Shown here: positions 32,074 through 41,089 of the stretch, in pieces
Numbering within the stretch: the stretch's first letter is position 1
Layout of the letters: each line of letters opens with the position of its first letter
Source: GCA-2731375 sp964507245
GTDB taxonomy: Bacteria > Pseudomonadota > Alphaproteobacteria > GCA-2731375
Direction of reading: 5' to 3'
NCBI GenBank assembly: GCA_964507245.1
Contig: CAZDQC010000004.1
Coordinates: 1-64,000 of the forward strand
Length of the DNA stretch: 64,000 nucleotides
Translations under genes and position numbers: made by a program
The notes under the pieces: model-generated
The model's database searches: none
The model's input: the letters and a program-made list of their open reading frames with translations, nothing else
Told to the model about the DNA's origin: nothing

Positions 32074-33546
32074 ATGCCCGATTATGACGTCATCGTTGTG
32101 GGGGGCGGCAACGCCGCATTGTGTGCTGCCCTATCTGCCAGGGAATGCGGCGCTTCCGTGGTGGTTTTGGAACGAGCACCACAAGGCGAAGCCGGTGGTA
32201 ATTCCCGTTTTACGGCCGGGGCCATCCGCACCGTCTATAACGGCCACGACGATATCCTCGATCTGATGCCCGATTTGACAGATGAAGAGAAAAATAACAC
32301 GGACTTTGGCAGCTACACCGAAGAGAAATTTTTTGACGACATGGGGACAGTAACCGATTACCGCACCGATCCCGATCTGGCGGAAATATTAATTACCCAA
32401 TCCTTTCTGACTCTAAAGTGGATGCAAGGTAAAGGTATGCGATTTATGCCCCTCTACGCCAAACAGGCTTTCAAAATAGACGGCAAGTTCAAGTTCTGGG
32501 GTGGTTTGACGGTGGAGGCCTATGGCGGAGGTCCCGGGTTGATTGAAGCATTGACGGAATCCTGCAAAAAAGAAGGTATTGAAATTCGCTACGAGTCCCG
32601 CGCCATGTCCTTGATCAGAAATGACGATGGCGTCCATGGGGTCAATTTGCGCCAGAGTGGCAAGACGCAAGAATTGATAGCCAAGTCCGTTATTTTGGCA
32701 TGCGGCGGCTTTGAGGCAAACGCGGAAATGCGCACGCGCTACCTGGGCCCCGGATGGGAACTGGCCCCAGTCCGGGGCACACGGTTCAATACCGGAGACG
32801 GCATTAATATGGCGCTAGAAGCTGGCGCCAGTCCTCGCGGCAACTGGTCTGGCTGTCATGCGGTGGCATGGGATCGAAACGCTCCTGAATTTGGTGACCT
32901 CGCGGTAGGCGACGGTTTCCAGAAACACAGTTATCCGTTTGGCCTGATAATCAACGCTGATGGCAGGAGGTTCGTCGACGAAGGCGCCGACTTCCGCAAT
33001 TACACCTATGCGAAATACGGTCGAGAAATCCTCAATCAGCCCCGCCAATTCGCCTATCAAATCTTTGACCAAAAGGTGGTGCACCTTTTACGGGACGAAT
33101 ACCGTATCCGAGAAGTCACCAAGGCCCAATCAGATACCCTTGAGGGCCTGGTGGCACAGATGGAGGGCGTGCACCCAGATCAGTTCCTTCGTACAATTGA
33201 CGAATATAACGCCGCTGTGCAATCCGATATCCCCTTCAATCCCACAATCAAAGACGGCCGCCGCACTGAGGGACTGACCGTGGATAAGACTAATTGGGCC
33301 AATACCTTAGACGAACCACCTTATATGGCCTTTGGTGTTACCTGCGGCATCACCTTCACATTTGGCGGCGTTCGGGTCGACAAGAACGCCCAGGTCATTG
33401 ATACCGATGGCGAAGTAATACCGGGTCTCTATGCGGCCGGGGAGATGGTTGGTGGTCTGTTTTATTTCAATTACCCGGGAGGGACCGGTTTGATGTCCGG
33501 AGCAGTTTTCGGCCGCATCGCCGGCGCCGCAGCATCGAAAGGTTGA
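32074..33546 (+). CDS. FAD-dependent tricarballylate dehydrogenase-like (TcuA) flavoprotein
   Basis: This 490-residue flavoprotein of the succinate dehydrogenase/fumarate reductase family begins MPDYDVIVVGGGNAALCAAL with the dinucleotide-binding GGGNAA loop and LERAPQGEAGGNSRFTAG. It has GGLTVEAYGGGPGLIEALTES near residue 140 and a C-terminal GLYAAGEMVGGLFYFNYPGG. These match TcuA, which oxidises tricarballylate to cis-aconitate. No tcuB electron-transfer partner or tcuC transporter is seen. Family members also act on other dicarboxylates or 3-ketosteroid-type substrates. Substrate assignment is therefore open. Confidence 0.85.
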   Translation: MPDYDVIVVGGGNAALCAALSARECGASVVVLERAPQGEAGGNSRFTAGAIRTVYNGHDDILDLMPDLTDEEKNNTDFGSYTEEKFFDDMGTVTDYRTDPDLAEILITQSFLTLKWMQGKGMRFMPLYAKQAFKIDGKFKFWGGLTVEAYGGGPGLIEALTESCKKEGIEIRYESRAMSLIRNDDGVHGVNLRQSGKTQELIAKSVILACGGFEANAEMRTRYLGPGWELAPVRGTRFNTGDGINMALEAGASPRGNWSGCHAVAWDRNAPEFGDLAVGDGFQKHSYPFGLIINADGRRFVDEGADFRNYTYAKYGREILNQPRQFAYQIFDQKVVHLLRDEYRIREVTKAQSDTLEGLVAQMEGVHPDQFLRTIDEYNAAVQSDIPFNPTIKDGRRTEGLTVDKTNWANTLDEPPYMAFGVTCGITFTFGGVRVDKNAQVIDTDGEVIPGLYAAGEMVGGLFYFNYPGGTGLMSGAVFGRIAGAAASKG

Positions 33547-33550
33547 TGTA

Positions 33551-34450
33551 ATGTCAAACGAAACCCTTGGCTTCATCGGTCTGGGCGTCATGGGCGAACC
33601 CATGTGCCACAATCTGCACAAAAAATCCGGGCGCAAAGTCATGGCCTATGACATTAATCCCGCACCGCTAGAACGGGCTCGAGAGGCCAACATGGGTGTG
33701 GCTAACAGTCCGCAGGATATAGCCAAAAATTGCGATATAATTTTCCTATCCCTGCCCAGCGGCGTGCAGTTGGAGCAAGTTTGCCACGACCTAAATCCTT
33801 ATATGCGTGCCGGTCAAACCATCGTAGACACTACCACCGCCCCGGTGGCTCTGACCAAGAGTCTGGCAGCGGAATTCAAGGCCATGGGCGTGGACTACGC
33901 CGACGCCCCAATCGCGCGCACCCGGCAGGCAGCCCGCGAGGGTACTCTGGCCGTGATGGTTGGTGCAAAAAGTTCGGTTTTCAAAAGGATTGAACCATTG
34001 ATCGGCTGTTATGCCAACGATATCTCCCTCTGTGGAGACGTAGGAAGCGGACAAATCGTGAAAATTCTCAATAACATGATCGTGGCCGAAACCGTCAATG
34101 CCATCGGCGAAGCCTTGACCATTGGCCGGCGTGCGGGCCTTGACGACGCCTTGCTGCTGGACACCCTATCCAAAGGATCCGCGGATAGCTTCGTTTTGCG
34201 CAATCACGGGGTCAAGGCGATGCTGCCCGGGTTGTTCCCATTACGCGCCTTCTCCATCAACTACATGATCAAAGACATGAAGTATGCCATTGATCTTGCA
34301 GAAGAAACTGGAGTTGACGTTAAAGGGGCCAGGACAACTAATGCAGTTCTCGAGGAGGGTGCAAGTGGGCCCTTGGCCGAAGCGTATTGGCCTGCCATGC
34401 TGGCGGTGATCGACCCGACGATCGATGCAAAAACTCCAGATGGGGATTAG
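33551..34450 (+). CDS. NAD(P)-dependent beta-hydroxyacid dehydrogenase (6PGDH/HIBADH family)
   Basis: The 299-residue protein has an N-terminal Rossmann fold (GFIGLGVMGEPMCHNL) and the family signature region DAPIARTRQAAREGTLAVM near residue 118. The catalytic lysine is K171 in GSGQIVKILNNM. Typical members read DAPVSGG at the second block; here it is DAPIART, an unusual variant seen in some uncharacterised groups. It oxidises a beta-hydroxyacid such as 3-hydroxyisobutyrate, tartronate or a related compound. It is the last gene of the four-gene operon, beginning 4 bases after the flavoprotein, and converges with the GMC gene. Confidence 0.88.
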   Translation: MSNETLGFIGLGVMGEPMCHNLHKKSGRKVMAYDINPAPLERAREANMGVANSPQDIAKNCDIIFLSLPSGVQLEQVCHDLNPYMRAGQTIVDTTTAPVALTKSLAAEFKAMGVDYADAPIARTRQAAREGTLAVMVGAKSSVFKRIEPLIGCYANDISLCGDVGSGQIVKILNNMIVAETVNAIGEALTIGRRAGLDDALLLDTLSKGSADSFVLRNHGVKAMLPGLFPLRAFSINYMIKDMKYAIDLAEETGVDVKGARTTNAVLEEGASGPLAEAYWPAMLAVIDPTIDAKTPDGD

Positions 34451-34479
34451 TAGAGAATATTAATTCCAACGGGAAAACC

Positions 34480-36186
34480 CTAATACCCGGCTAGAATTGC
34501 ATCTGCGATCTTTTCGGCTGTCATCAGCACCGGAATATTCGTGTTGGCACACGGCACCACGGGAAAGATAGAGGCATCACAAACACGTAACCCATCTATG
34601 TCCTTGACCCGGCCTGCATTATTTGTAACGGCCTTAGGATCGTTCTCCGCTCCCATACGGCAGGAGCAAGACGCATGCCAGACACCAACCGCAGCCTTGC
34701 GCACAAAAGTTTCCATTGCGTCCTCATCCTCCAGCAACTGCGGCAGAGTAAAATCTTCAAGGATTAACTTGTTCATGAGGAAACGGCGCAGACCGTCTGG
34801 ACCATCAAGCAGTTTAGCCATGACGGTGGTGAGAAATTTGTTCTTGCTGTTTACTTCGCCTACCTGTCTCACCTTATCCGAGTAACTGGCAGGAAAGGGA
34901 TCAGAGGTTGCTGCCTGCATGGCGGGCATAGCGTAGATTGCGGCCATGCGTCGGACGGAATCCTTCAGCCTTTCCAAATCACGGACATCTGAAAGCAAAT
35001 TAAACTCAACCGTCGGCTCGTCCCGCCATTCGGGTGTCTGCAATTTAACCTGGCCTGTCTCAGAGTAGGTTTTGTTGACAAATATGACCATGGAGGCGAT
35101 CTGCTCCCCCACAGCGTGCCAGGATGACTTCGAGGAGACGGCAACAAACATATCTCCTGCCGGGATCCCCTCTAGTCCGGAGGAGTAGCGCAGAGCTACC
35201 AGGATATGCCGACGAGTTAAATTATTGATACGGGCATGAGGTTTTATGAAAGAGGCAACGGCGATGGAGGGATGGTCCATTAGACCCTGACCGACACCGG
35301 GAACATTAGCGCGCACTTCTATACCCATTTCATTCAATACGATGGCCGGGCCAATTCCGGCGCGCAAAAGATGCGCAGGTGAATGGATGGCACCGGACGA
35401 TAGGATGATCTCGTTCCCGCGGTATTCTTGTTCACGTCCTTGAACCAGAGCCTTTATACCAACGCACCGCTTACCTTCGAATAGAAGTTCCTTGACCTGG
35501 GTTCGTGTAGTAATGGTTAAGTTTTCACGTAACCGGGTGCCGGGATCCAAGTAGCCGATGGCGGCGGAAACCCTGCGTTCATAAGCATTCGACATGGTTG
35601 CGGGAAAATAACCATCTTCGAATTTACCGTTCTGGTCCGGCAAGTATTTGAAGCCGGCCTCCTCAAATGCCTGCGCTACTGCCTCCGCATGGTTGTTCCA
35701 CTGGTCACGCATGATGCGTCGGATGGGAATGCGCCCTTCCTTGCCGTGATAGGGACCATCGTAGTCCATATCACGTTCGACCTTTTTAAAATAGGGCAGT
35801 ACCGTGTCCCAGTTCCAGCCGGCCGCACCTCTTTGTTCCCATTCGTTGAAATCTGTCGGCGCGCCTCGATTAGCCATCTGTCCATTGATAGACGAACCAC
35901 CGCCCAGGACCCGAGCCTGCTCGTACTTACGTAATGGCGGGCGGTCCACATCCGGGTTGTTGTGAGAAATCACTTCGGTGGTGACTTGAAGATCATTCCA
36001 GATGAAGCGTTTGTCCAAATACGCTGTTCCAGGATAGCTGTCCAATATCTCTTCCGGCACATCTCCGTGCGGCGTGTCCTGACCCGCCTCACACAGCAGC
36101 ACTTTATTACCGCTTTTGGCCGACAACCGGTTTGCTAGCACGGAACCGGCGGATCCTCCTCCCACTATAATGTAATCGTACTGCAT
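34480..36186 (-). CDS. GMC family FAD oxidoreductase (choline dehydrogenase-like)
   Basis: This 568-residue GMC oxidoreductase has the FAD-binding MQYDYIIVGGGSAGSVLANRL, GGGSSINGQMANRGAP near residue 95, a substrate domain, and the C-terminal active-site pair. The latter is WHASCSCRMG with the catalytic His and a following Asn region ANTNIPVLMTAEKIA. These oxidise primary alcohols or polyethylene-glycol-like substrates. The middle cap region does not tell the substrate. It ends 29 bases from the convergent upstream operon. The small membrane protein gene ends 15 bases before its start, so they may be co-transcribed. Confidence 0.9.
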   Translation of the reverse strand: MQYDYIIVGGGSAGSVLANRLSAKSGNKVLLCEAGQDTPHGDVPEEILDSYPGTAYLDKRFIWNDLQVTTEVISHNNPDVDRPPLRKYEQARVLGGGSSINGQMANRGAPTDFNEWEQRGAAGWNWDTVLPYFKKVERDMDYDGPYHGKEGRIPIRRIMRDQWNNHAEAVAQAFEEAGFKYLPDQNGKFEDGYFPATMSNAYERRVSAAIGYLDPGTRLRENLTITTRTQVKELLFEGKRCVGIKALVQGREQEYRGNEIILSSGAIHSPAHLLRAGIGPAIVLNEMGIEVRANVPGVGQGLMDHPSIAVASFIKPHARINNLTRRHILVALRYSSGLEGIPAGDMFVAVSSKSSWHAVGEQIASMVIFVNKTYSETGQVKLQTPEWRDEPTVEFNLLSDVRDLERLKDSVRRMAAIYAMPAMQAATSDPFPASYSDKVRQVGEVNSKNKFLTTVMAKLLDGPDGLRRFLMNKLILEDFTLPQLLEDEDAMETFVRKAAVGVWHASCSCRMGAENDPKAVTNNAGRVKDIDGLRVCDASIFPVVPCANTNIPVLMTAEKIADAILAGY

Positions 36187-36201
36187 GTCCTCTCCCGCTT
36201 C

Positions 36202-36810
36202 TTAATCCTCTTCTGCCACATAGTAGAGCACGAATTGTTGTGCCAAGCTCTCTATTTGCCTAGCGGGCCGGGAGAGATGTGAAATTGCAATATGGACAGA
36301 GGGATAACCTTCAGCCTGCTTATTAAACTTCCCCATAGCGGGCGATATCAATGGCAAAAAGCCGACCGAATTGCGTACATAAGTGCGTGCCTTTTCATCC
36401 AACTGACCCGGGTCTACGGCGACCATTAAAACCCGCCGCATTAAGGTTGCTTTTGCAGCACCCATACCGATGACTGCCGACCAAGGGATCAAACCCAGGG
36501 GCGGGCGCTGACTAAAAATTCCATTGCTGTCAAAAGTAATCACTGGTTTTTTATCAAAAGCCATTTCCAATAGTAAGAATGAGACAAACAAACAAATAAG
36601 AATGGCCAAAATGTTAACCCAACCTAAATTTGCAAGAACGAATTCTCCGGAACCTTCTAAACCGTCTGTCTGCAGGGTCATGGCAACCCCTAGCAGGCAG
36701 GGAATAATTAAAACTCCGATCTTTAACTTTGATGGGTAAAAATTTACCGGATCAGGCGGCGTGCCCACGTTCCGCCTATTCGTAAGGTGGTCCTGTCCTT
36801 CGACTGACAT
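36202..36810 (-). CDS. STM3941-like membrane protein
   Basis: This protein of 202 residues has two hydrophobic helices (about 35-55 GVLIIPCLLGVAMT and about 70-90 ILAILICLFVSFLLLEM). A beta-type cytoplasmic domain with PVITFDSNGIFSQRPPLGLIPWSAVIGMG follows. That FDxxGIxxxxxxxxxxIPWxxI pattern matches small uncharacterised STM3941-like proteins. Start ATG 36810 is chosen over 36840 because GGGGGA lies about ten bases ahead. Function is unknown. It precedes the GMC gene in the same direction, and its 5' region abuts the divergent SDR gene. Confidence 0.6.
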   Translation of the reverse strand: MSVEGQDHLTNRRNVGTPPDPVNFYPSKLKIGVLIIPCLLGVAMTLQTDGLEGSGEFVLANLGWVNILAILICLFVSFLLLEMAFDKKPVITFDSNGIFSQRPPLGLIPWSAVIGMGAAKATLMRRVLMVAVDPGQLDEKARTYVRNSVGFLPLISPAMGKFNKQAEGYPSVHIAISHLSRPARQIESLAQQFVLYYVAEED

Positions 36811-36891
36811 TTCGCCGCATTCCCCCAAAACTCTGACCAATTATAGCCATTCCGGCCGATTGGGGCTACTCTAGCCAGAGGAGGATTTAGG

Positions 36892-37662
36892 ATGGAAATT
36901 CATCAACAAGTTGCCATTGTCACCGGCGCAGCTAAAGGTATTGGCGCTAGCATTAGCCGAGCCCTTGCCGCGGCTGGCGCACGGGTGGTTTGTGCTGATA
37001 TTGACGGGGACGCCGCAAATAATATCGCCAAAGAGCTGGGCGGGGACTGCATGCCCCTGACTGTGGACGTCGGCGACGTTGACTCTATCGAAACCATGCT
37101 GGATCAGACGATGGAGCAATTTGGGCAATTGAATACCATCGTTAACAATGCGGGTGTAACCCGCAGCGCCTACATAATGGATTTGACCGAAGCTGATTGG
37201 GACCGCATCCACCAGGTCAATGCGCGAGGTGTATTTTTCTGCCTGCAAGGAGCCGCACGACGCATGATCGAAGGTGATGGTGGCCGCATAATCAATATCG
37301 CGTCCATTGCCGGCCGTGGCTATGCAGGTACATCGAACGCAGCTTATGCCGCTTCCAAGGGTGCGGTAATTTCGCTAACCAAAACCGCGGCACAACAATT
37401 GGCCAAGCACGACATTACCGTCAATGCCATCTGCCCCGGCGTCACAAGAACGGAGTTGCTGGAGAAAATTTTCACGACCATTGAAGAAAGCCAGGGCATC
37501 AGCAAAGCGGAAGCAGAAGCCCGCGCTGCCCGGCCCATACCTCTGCAGCGCATTAATGAGCCTGAAGATGTTGCCGCCATGGCAATCTTCCTTGCTTCAC
37601 CCGGCGCTCGCAATATCACTGGCCAAGCGTACAATGTCGATGGTGGTTTAATTACAAGCTAA
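36892..37662 (+). CDS. SDR family NAD(P)-dependent oxidoreductase
   Basis: This 256-residue classical short-chain dehydrogenase carries TGAAKGIGAS (cofactor, residue 11), NNAG (85) and the catalytic triad Ser138, Tyr152 and Lys156 in AAYAASKG. D36-type ADIDG after beta-2 favours NAD over NADP. It resembles 3-oxoacyl-ACP reductase / sorbitol- or glucose-dehydrogenase-like SDRs. A GGAGG lies about ten bases before ATG 36892. Divergent from the membrane-protein gene and isolated downstream by 250 bases, it has no obvious pathway partner in the immediate neighbourhood. Confidence 0.92.
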   Translation: MEIHQQVAIVTGAAKGIGASISRALAAAGARVVCADIDGDAANNIAKELGGDCMPLTVDVGDVDSIETMLDQTMEQFGQLNTIVNNAGVTRSAYIMDLTEADWDRIHQVNARGVFFCLQGAARRMIEGDGGRIINIASIAGRGYAGTSNAAYAASKGAVISLTKTAAQQLAKHDITVNAICPGVTRTELLEKIFTTIEESQGISKAEAEARAARPIPLQRINEPEDVAAMAIFLASPGARNITGQAYNVDGGLITS

Positions 37663-37912
37663 GAACCATGCTCATAAGATCGGTTAATAACCTCTAAAAT
37701 GCAATTTTCAGAAAATAGATTTATGCAGGACATCACGTGCAAATAGAATTTGGTTTAATAGAATCTGCCTAACCCGATTTAGCTGAACGCGAAACTTTCA
37801 CATGCCCACCCGCCCACCAAATTTTGAGATAAAACCAACGGCCAAAGCCGTAATAATTTAGCGATTATACCAGTTCCTTGCGGGTCTGGCTCAAATTGCG
37901 TAACAGGGTGAC

Positions 37913-39427
37913 GTGCACGCATTATACGGGCGTAAAGTTATGCATCAAAAAGAGCAGAGCGTGGAACAAGACGTGGTTAAGTCTTTGGAGTGGGTCCGTC
38001 GGGCCGTCGAACAAGGCTATCAGTCGGGCCAACACTTGCTCCAAAATTTTCGAAACGATAATTATTATTCGTCAACTGCTCGGCATGAAAAAACACTCAA
38101 TTTCGATCCTTCCTCCCTGGGAGGGATCAAGGCAGTGGTCGAGGACCTATTGCAACACATTAAGGACAGTATGCTTAGTGACGGCCAGCTTCAGTATGAA
38201 CGCTTAAGGACGGACCATTCTGATGGCACAATTCGGATAACAATTCCGGATTTTGTTTTTGAACTGCCCAGTTTAGGACATTTACAACTGGGTGACGTGG
38301 TCATTCAGGTGCGCCGGGAAAATGCCCGTTATGACAGCGTATGCCTAGACCTGCCCAACGAATGTAAATTCTATACACCCAACGGCACTCAAGGTCGCAT
38401 TTCTGCCACTAAACCATTCGCCAAGGTTCGCTGGGACAACCATTTGCAGATTAGTTCCGAGTTCGAATTTTGCCTCCCAAGTTTGGTATTCTCGCTCGAT
38501 AAAGGCGGTGAGATCGGGCGCATTGGTGAAGTTTTTGGAAAATCAAATGTGTTAGAAAATCAGGGCCGATGGTCGGGACCGTTGCATTTGTCACTGAGTG
38601 ACGTGACCTTGGGCAAAGGTGACCGATTAAAGATAAAACTGGGGAGCGTCAGATTTGTTCTAAATATTCAGGACCTAGACTTTCCATCCTATGCCGCCAT
38701 GGCAAGGGCTGGTCCGACGAAGAACCAGGAATTTACAAGCGGCTTAGATCCTTGGGGATATTTTCTGACACTGGCCGGGGGTGTGCGGTTGCAGACCGAC
38801 ATTACGGAACTGAGTGTTCAGGACCCTTTTCAACACCCCTTCCAATTGGCCAGAGCTCAATTTGATATCGACCTGATAACATCCGATCGGCAAATCCTAG
38901 AAGTCACCTTGAATACTCACTACAAGGGGCTTAGTCGAACAGGCGAAGCGAAGGCGGAAGAGAAATTTCCCTGTCAGATGAAGCTCAACTTAAGTCTGGA
39001 CAATTTGCCCATTGGTGCAGCTGTTGACGGAGTGACGGCGGTCGTGGAATTAGTTTTGTTGGGCAGGAAGAACACTGACCCAAATGTGCTAGAGCAACTA
39101 CGACAGGATTTTAGCGCTGCCGGAACAGCCCTGCGATTAAAGAGTGTCAAAGTAACGGCTCGCAAATTTCACTTTGATCTGACGTTACAAGTTTTCGCGA
39201 AAGCGGCTGCCAATTCCGGGTTCATCGGCGACGGAGTGTTGCGCATTCACGGACTGAAAAAAATAATGACGAAACTTGGTCTCCAGAACTTGCCGCCAGT
39301 CGCCGAATTAATCAAGAATGAGAAATCAAACGTCGGTAGTGAATGCACGTCATTTGATATAGCTGTGCGCCCCGATGGAATGTTGACGGTAAATAGCTGT
39401 CCGGTGTTATCCTTGGCGTCCATATAA
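37913..39427 (+). CDS. Large hypothetical protein with an N-terminal Sel1-like repeat and beta-rich body
   Basis: This protein of about 504 residues starts at a GTG (37913), with an ATG at 37940. An in-frame stop lies at 37901, four codons before the GTG. Residues 2-46 (ALYGR...QDVVKSLEWVRRAVEQGY) match one Sel1 repeat. The remainder is beta-rich and faintly DUF2125-like, ending GVLRIHGLKKIMTKL and NSCPVLSLASI. No signal peptide is seen, which is unusual for DUF2125-type exported proteins. A complete upstream Sel1 array may have been lost, leaving a 5'-truncated gene, or this may be a compact intact protein. I do not assign a function. Confidence 0.55.
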   Translation: MHALYGRKVMHQKEQSVEQDVVKSLEWVRRAVEQGYQSGQHLLQNFRNDNYYSSTARHEKTLNFDPSSLGGIKAVVEDLLQHIKDSMLSDGQLQYERLRTDHSDGTIRITIPDFVFELPSLGHLQLGDVVIQVRRENARYDSVCLDLPNECKFYTPNGTQGRISATKPFAKVRWDNHLQISSEFEFCLPSLVFSLDKGGEIGRIGEVFGKSNVLENQGRWSGPLHLSLSDVTLGKGDRLKIKLGSVRFVLNIQDLDFPSYAAMARAGPTKNQEFTSGLDPWGYFLTLAGGVRLQTDITELSVQDPFQHPFQLARAQFDIDLITSDRQILEVTLNTHYKGLSRTGEAKAEEKFPCQMKLNLSLDNLPIGAAVDGVTAVVELVLLGRKNTDPNVLEQLRQDFSAAGTALRLKSVKVTARKFHFDLTLQVFAKAAANSGFIGDGVLRIHGLKKIMTKLGLQNLPPVAELIKNEKSNVGSECTSFDIAVRPDGMLTVNSCPVLSLASI

Positions 39428-39516
39428 AATTCAGTGCAATTAACTACTACGACCAAAAGGCCATGCCCACAATAGTCCTGATTTCCCGATGAAACGGCGT
39501 TCCCACGAAATCTAAT

Positions 39517-40788
39517 ATGGAACACCTCACCCGCGATATAGCCACGCTATTGGGTCTCGCCGCCATTATTGGCTACATCAATCATCGGTTCCTGCATCTG
39601 CCACGAACCATTGGGCTGGTACTGATTGCCATGGCTGCCTCGCTGATCGCCTTGGGGATTGACGCTTTGATACCAGGTTGGGGGGTCGGACCTGGATTTA
39701 GGGCAGTCCTTGTCGACATCGATTTCAGCGATACCTTGATGCAGGGAATGTTGGGTTTTCTATTATTCGCCGGCGCCTTGCATGTAGATTTGGGGCACTT
39801 GGCCAAGCGCGGATGGGCCATAGCGGCCTTAGCTACAGGCGGATTGTTGGTATCCACCGGAATAGTTGGCGTTGGTATTTGGTTCGTATTCAACCTAACT
39901 GGATTAAATATATCCCTGATCTATTGCCTGCTATTTGGCGCTTTGATCTCGCCGACTGACCCCGTGGCAGTATTAGGCATTCTGAAGACCGTTAAGGTGC
40001 CCGCTAGCTTGGAAGCTAAGATTGCCGGCGAGAGCCTATTCAATGACGGCGTGGGTGTCGTCATCTTTGTAATCCTATTGGCGATGGCGACCTCTGGGGG
40101 CAATGCCCTCACCTTGGGTGACATTACATTTTTGTTTTTGCGAGAGGCCTTGGGTGGAGCGGCCTTGGGATTGGCGGCAGGAGCCGTAGCATTTTGGGCT
40201 TTACGATCGATTGATGAATACAATCTAGAGGTCATCATTACATTGGCCCTTGTGACGGTCACTTATGAAGTAGCCCATATGCTGCATACCTCCGGGCCCA
40301 TCGCTGTGGTCGTGTCGGGTCTTTTGATTGGGAATCACGGAACGCGACTAGCAATGAGCGAGACTACGCGGGCGCATTTGACAAATTTCTGGACGTTGAT
40401 CGATGAGGTCCTGAATGCGGTATTGTTCCTACTAATCGGTCTGGAAGTCATCATCATCTCAACCACACCTGGTTTGATGTGGGTTTCCTTTATCGCCATT
40501 CCTCTGGTCTTAGGGGCCCGGTTCGTAGCAGTCGCCGTTCCCATTGGCGTGTTTGGATTATTCCGTGATTTCACCAAAGGAGCTATTCCGGTTTTGACGT
40601 GGGGTGGATTACGGGGCGGCATTTCTGTTGCTCTGGCATTATCCTTGCCTAACGGTGATGAGAAAGACGCAATTGTCACCGTCTGTTACACGGTGGTGGT
40701 GTTTTCCATCTTGGTGCAAGGATTGACGATCGGCAAATTAGTGCAGCGGGTCGTCCCTACACAGAGTGATGTAACCGATCATCATTGA
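39517..40788 (+). CDS. Cation:proton antiporter (CPA1, NhaP-type)
   Basis: This membrane protein of 423 residues has about 12 hydrophobic helices. The CPA1 motif SPTDPVAVLG is at residues 145-154, and the ion-binding pair N176-D177 in ESLFNDGVGVV follows. It exchanges Na+ or K+ for H+ across the inner membrane, contributing to pH and salt homeostasis. It lacks the long C-terminal cytoplasmic tail of some NhaP proteins, ending soon after LVQRVV. The start at 39517 is supported by helix order. It stands alone, with a palindrome 14 bases past its stop. Confidence 0.93.
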   Translation: MEHLTRDIATLLGLAAIIGYINHRFLHLPRTIGLVLIAMAASLIALGIDALIPGWGVGPGFRAVLVDIDFSDTLMQGMLGFLLFAGALHVDLGHLAKRGWAIAALATGGLLVSTGIVGVGIWFVFNLTGLNISLIYCLLFGALISPTDPVAVLGILKTVKVPASLEAKIAGESLFNDGVGVVIFVILLAMATSGGNALTLGDITFLFLREALGGAALGLAAGAVAFWALRSIDEYNLEVIITLALVTVTYEVAHMLHTSGPIAVVVSGLLIGNHGTRLAMSETTRAHLTNFWTLIDEVLNAVLFLLIGLEVIIISTTPGLMWVSFIAIPLVLGARFVAVAVPIGVFGLFRDFTKGAIPVLTWGGLRGGISVALALSLPNGDEKDAIVTVCYTVVVFSILVQGLTIGKLVQRVVPTQSDVTDHH

Positions 40789-41089
40789 ACTGGATTAGTA
40801 GTCCAACCGGTTGGATTAACAGACCCAAAAAGTCGGACTGCAGACAGCGGCCTGAACACCGCGCTCATGTCTGTGGCGGCATGGGCCGTTTTGTGGTTCC
40901 ATTTAGACAGACAATCAACGGTTTATTAGTCGCCGGCTTTAATAGTGACTTCCTTGCCTCTGTCTTGCAGAGCTCGGTGGACGTGATCATATAGTGTTAG
41001 AAAGTCGGCGGAGAATTCTCATTTCCTTGTCCTATCGACACACAGGACATACCCTGCCACCAAATAGGATCGTGAGCTCGGAGCGGCAT
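40789..41089. other. 301-base intergenic region
   Basis: Between the antiporter and the cysteine synthase genes. Apart from the 14-bp palindrome near its left end, I see no convincing ORF, RNA structure or promoter. An upstream in-frame extension of the cysteine synthase ORF (from 40994) is not supported as coding. Confidence 0.6.
40802..40815. promoter_or_regulatory. 14-bp perfect palindrome after the antiporter gene
   Basis: TCCAACCGGTTGGA is a perfect self-complementary 14-mer beginning 14 bases after the antiporter stop codon. No T-run follows on the + strand, so it is a weak terminator candidate. It is also about 275 bases upstream of the cysteine synthase start, so an operator for that operon is possible. 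Confidence 0.25.

Noticed and set aside
40785..40994. 69-codon plus-strand ORF after the antiporter
   Set aside because: Codon composition looks like non-coding, it overlaps the antiporter stop and has no homology that I recognise.
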